Shown in pieces: positions 61,150-64,000 of a stretch of 64,000 bases of DNA; position 1 is the stretch's first letter; every line of letters begins with the position of its first letter. A program made the translations under genes and the position numbers. The DNA lies in NCBI GenBank assembly GCA_028532985.1, contig JANCIK010000014.1, positions 124,001-188,000 on the forward strand, written 5' to 3'. Below the pieces are notes generated by a model. That model made no database searches and had not been told where the DNA came from. It saw only the letters and a program-made list of their open reading frames with translations. The DNA comes from Stropharia rugosoannulata. Lineage: Eukaryota; Basidiomycota; Agaricomycetes; Agaricales; Strophariaceae.

Positions 61150-62110
61150 TCAATGGTCGCGTCGTCGGTGGGTCCTCGGCGATAAGATCAGCTCCCTTCT
61201 CACCGACAAGAAGTGCAGAGGAGTAGGTGTTGGTGCCCAGGTTGTTGGGACAGCCCCTTAAGTCAACAACCTTCAAGTTCTCAGTGCTGAAGACGTTGAG
61301 GTATCCGTCAACGACACCACCCCCTCTCTTGGCTTCATCGCACATGTGGCTATTTTTCTACTGTCTCGACGCGGTCTGCAGTAATGTAAATACAATGCAC
61401 ATGGATGTCATGGAGCATGCTAACCAGCGATCCCGACGTCAATGGCCTTGTCGTCCGCTTTGGGGTACTTGATCTCCTCGTGGACCTTGTCGGCGTTGTA
61501 TGGCTCGCCGAGTCATATATGTGGATGCCAACCGTCGGGGCATTATGAGGAGCTCCTTCGCCGTCCTGATGTCGATGTTGACCGCCGCGAAGGGTGATGT
61601 GGGGTAGAAGTGAGGGTAGCAAGGCGTCCATACGACGGGCGATCTCACATGTCATCTTGTAGCTCCAGCGGATGAGCGCGAAATCGACCTTGTAGTCCAT
61701 GAAGCTACTGTCAGAGTTGGGGTCGGGCAAGTTGATGTAAATCTTTTGTTGCTCAAAGTCAAAACGTCTCCTAATGATCAGGATATGTAAATAATTACCC
61801 TGTACTCGAGATATTGGAACCTGGTATCGCATATGGTGATTTCGGTGTAAGAGGGCGAAGCGTAAGGCTTGCGTAGTGATATGTTTGCCGGACAGCAAAA
61901 GAGCGTGGTAGGTGTAAGCTCCTGAGACGATGAAGCCTAACCTATGAGATAAGATCCATTTTGGTGAAGGAAAAGAAGTTAATATGCTTACATCACTGGC
62001 TTGTCTGGCTTTTCCTTGAAGTACTTGTAAGTTGTCCCAGAGGACATTGAATGTGAAAGGCCCATCTCCTTGGGTTCAGCTTCCGTTGACCTGGGGCGAA
62101 CTGAACGTGA
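61150..62110 (-). pseudogene. Alcohol oxidase (GMC family) C-terminal fragment
   Basis: The minus strand carries TYKYFKEKPDKPVM (about 62020), SFMDYKVDFALIRWSYK and EIARRMDA (about 61710-61640). It continues with KYPKADDKAID (about 61455) and, past an intron-like gap at about 61390-61435, GGGVVDGYLNVFSTENLKVV and NNLGTNTYSSALLVGEKGAD. These are C-terminal landmarks of fungal alcohol oxidases (methanol oxidase type, FAD, peroxisomal). The T-W-H-S-L-G-T-C segment that holds the catalytic His is destroyed by a stop and frame change. The FAD-binding N-terminus is absent. Confidence 0.7.
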
Positions 62111-62509
62111 CGGTGCTGCAGATAACAACAACCATCTTGCACCCACGCCATGACGCTGCGCATGTAAGCTAAGAGAGCAACAGATTTCAGAGGCTTAGGG
62201 GGTTGTCGAGGTTCGGTCGAGGTCCAGGAGATCAAGAACATCCCATCCTATGGCCTTGGCATTAATTCACGGCCCGCTGGCTACAAGCACAGCAGACAGG
62301 ATATAAGATAAGTTCCTCGTCGCTCTCTGCTTGGAAATGAGAACAGATGGTGAGTAATTTGATGATTCAAGTACATGGCTAAACGTGGGACCGTTCGTCC
62401 GGTAGGTTTGCCTAGGAGCTTGGGCGGAAGGGGATTTGTGCGCGTTTACAGACGGGTCAGCGCAAAGAGCGCACGGCGAGCGTGCCGAACAAGCCAAATT
62501 CTCACGTTG

Positions 62510-62720
62510 GCTTGAGAAGCAGATAGTGTTGCCGCAAAGTGAAGTGCAGCGGCTGTGAAGTGGATTTTGATCGACTTTGATACGCTTCAGCGATCAAAGT
62601 GTGCTGTGAAGTACTGTGAAGTCAAGGGGGGTGATTACTAAGTGATTCCCAGCAATAAATCTAGTGCAGCCGCAGTGAAGTAAAATTTGATTGACTGTGA
62701 GACACTTCACAGTACTGTGA
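62510..62720. repeat. TGTGAAGT-type motif cluster, probable hAT subterminal repeats
   Basis: GTGAAGT occurs five times, with GCAGCGGCTGTGAAGT and GCAGCCGCAGTGAAGT as variant pairs and an inverted ACTTCACAGTACTGTGA. The cluster lies just beyond the transposase stop codon, where hAT elements carry subterminal binding sites. The right-hand end of the element is outside the window. Confidence 0.5.
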
Positions 62721-62957
62721 CTCTCATGGGAAATGATTACAAATAGATTACAAAGCAGTAAATCTAACCATTCTAAGTTGATTTTGAACCTCCGCCATCA
62801 TTGACGCACCGTCGACGGTGACCGGTGACTACTCCCACCATAAATTGGTATCGAAGTTGCTCTGAAGCCAGAAAATTATTTGGAATCGAGTTGACGTTGT
62901 ATGTATGTATAAGTCATAGAATATGTAGTGGTCCAAAAATTTCAAGAATTTCATTAT

Positions 62958-64000
62958 TCAATAATTGTTTAACAACTCAACAAGCTCATTAATATGACCT
63001 TTTGCTAAAAGATCACGAACTACTTCGGAAGAGACTGATGAGTTTTCTGCATTCAACAATTCTTGCTCCGATGACATAAGGCCATCCATGAGATTTAGGC
63101 GGTCTAGATGGTGTGCATACTTTAAGAACTGTAAAATCTCCATCAGCTCGGGGGAAATCTTGTTGCGGCGCATTGTTATGGTCTCTTTACGTGATGAAAA
63201 GACCCGCTCGCATGCTACCGATGACGCCTGGACGGGAATAACATCAAGGGCGACACGGTACGTGATATGAAATTGACATTCTTTCTCCTAAAAGGTAGGT
63301 TTGGGAAAAAGAGGTAAAATGGAATAGGAAAAACACCTACCTGCCAGTAACATTCTAAGCTGAAGTCCTGATACTCTGATTCGTCGAAAATGCCCTCGGA
63401 GAGGTAACGCTGAAATTCATCCTCCACTGCAGCTCGATCCTTCTCATCAGCTTGAGTCGCATCTTCTTCGTCTTCAGTCTCATACATCACTCCGAAATCT
63501 GGTGTTGTATTGCGAGTGGAGCTGAGTGTAGTTTGCGAGAGGTGTTCGGAAGGACTCATGCCAGCTTGCACTTGAGATGCAGAGCGTTGTAAATGAGCCT
63601 TAAGGCTTCGCATGTATGCAAGCCCACGTGCCTGAGAGTGGGCTGATGTTGACAGTTCATGCCAGCTCGGTTTTGACATTCGGTGATTTGACATTCGGTG
63701 ATTGTTCAAGGAGATCCTGTACGCCTTTTTGTACTCAAACATCTACATGCAAATATGAAGTACATTAGAGAACAAGGTGAGTATAATATTCGTACGATAG
63801 CTTACCGATTTGAGAATCCATTCTTTGGCTTCTTTCTGTTCGTCTGGATTCCAGTGTTCTTTAATCCAGTGGAATTTTGTAATAGGATTAATGACTTATA
63901 AGACTCAGAGAATGATTCGGTTGCCAGAAATAGAGAAGAATACGTACTCATGGCAAGTGCATATATCGTGTTTTCCGCGATTTGTTGACATATTCTTCGA
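62958..64000 (-). CDS. hAT-family transposase, C-terminal part, truncated by window edge
   Basis: The last exon (63287-62958) reads ITYRVALDVIPVQASSVACE, RVFSSRKETITMRRNKISPE and LMEILQFLKYAH, the hAT C-terminal dimerisation domain. A 53-nt intron (63340-63288) separates it from the exon at 63742-63341, which has an acidic stretch (YETEDEEDATQADEKDRAAV). An upstream exon ending at about 63806 reads NPITKFHWIKEHWNPDEQKE, matching the hAT region before the dimerisation domain (H.W). The frame is open throughout, so the element could still be functional. The 5' portion, including the BED finger and the first catalytic acids, lies beyond 64000. Confidence 0.8.

Noticed and set aside
1..64000. tRNA, rRNA, CRISPR and telomeric repeats
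   Set aside because: No clover-leaf with A and B boxes, no rRNA segment, no spaced identical repeats and no TTAGGG-type arrays were seen by eye. A tRNA scan was not possible.

Overview
The window looks like nuclear DNA from a mushroom-forming basidiomycete (Agaricomycetes). Most introns are 40-75 nt with GT/AG ends. It holds a FunK1 kinase, a DUF6698-type gene, a Plavaka-type transposon remnant, a hAT element and an Ulp1/transposase element. It is an accessory, transposon-rich region. Intact genes are sparse and separated by decayed copies of conserved housekeeping genes and by low-information DNA.

Layout: 1-5 kb holds faint membrane-protein exons and small duplications. 5.5-8.8 kb holds an intact eight-exon DUF6698-type gene (-) divergent from an acidic coiled-coil gene (+). 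9.6-13.1 kb is a mosaic of unassigned pieces, a broken ribosomal protein L6 gene and a tRNA 2'-phosphotransferase (TPT1) piece. 13.4-16.1 kb is a Plavaka transposase with an internal deletion and two nonsense codons; it sits inside an exon of a phosphatidylserine decarboxylase 2-like C2 gene. 17.8-19.9 kb is an intact eight-exon dioxygenase-like gene (TET/JBP-like candidate). 21.3-26.3 kb is a frame-broken Ulp1 protease plus zinc finger plus DDE-like transposase. 26.6-35.6 kb has a direct-repeat pair around a BiP fragment and an intact 879-residue FunK1 kinase. 40.9-45.1 kb (+) and 53.1-57.0 kb (-) are two intact, diverged paralogues (1292 and 1179 residues) with an OrsD-type zinc finger and a tyrosine-recombinase-like C-terminal half. 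They converge on a graveyard with muskelin, tRNA ligase and PDS5 pieces. 58.6-62.1 kb has cytochrome P450, methylmalonate-semialdehyde dehydrogenase, UBP8 zinc-finger and alcohol oxidase pieces. A hAT element runs off the right edge.

How it fits together: the reading frames that stay open through many introns are mobile-element-like or lineage-specific families. The housekeeping homologues are all incomplete, frameshifted or interrupted. Several retain introns, so they arose by DNA-level duplication or capture, not from mRNA. The most interesting signal is the OrsD/recombinase pair. The two copies have lost different catalytic residues of the same fold: one lacks the H and Y motif, the other lacks the first arginine.

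All family names come from reading translations by eye. No database search was run. Exon joins were inferred from splice signals, and for six genes the joined length is an exact multiple of three.
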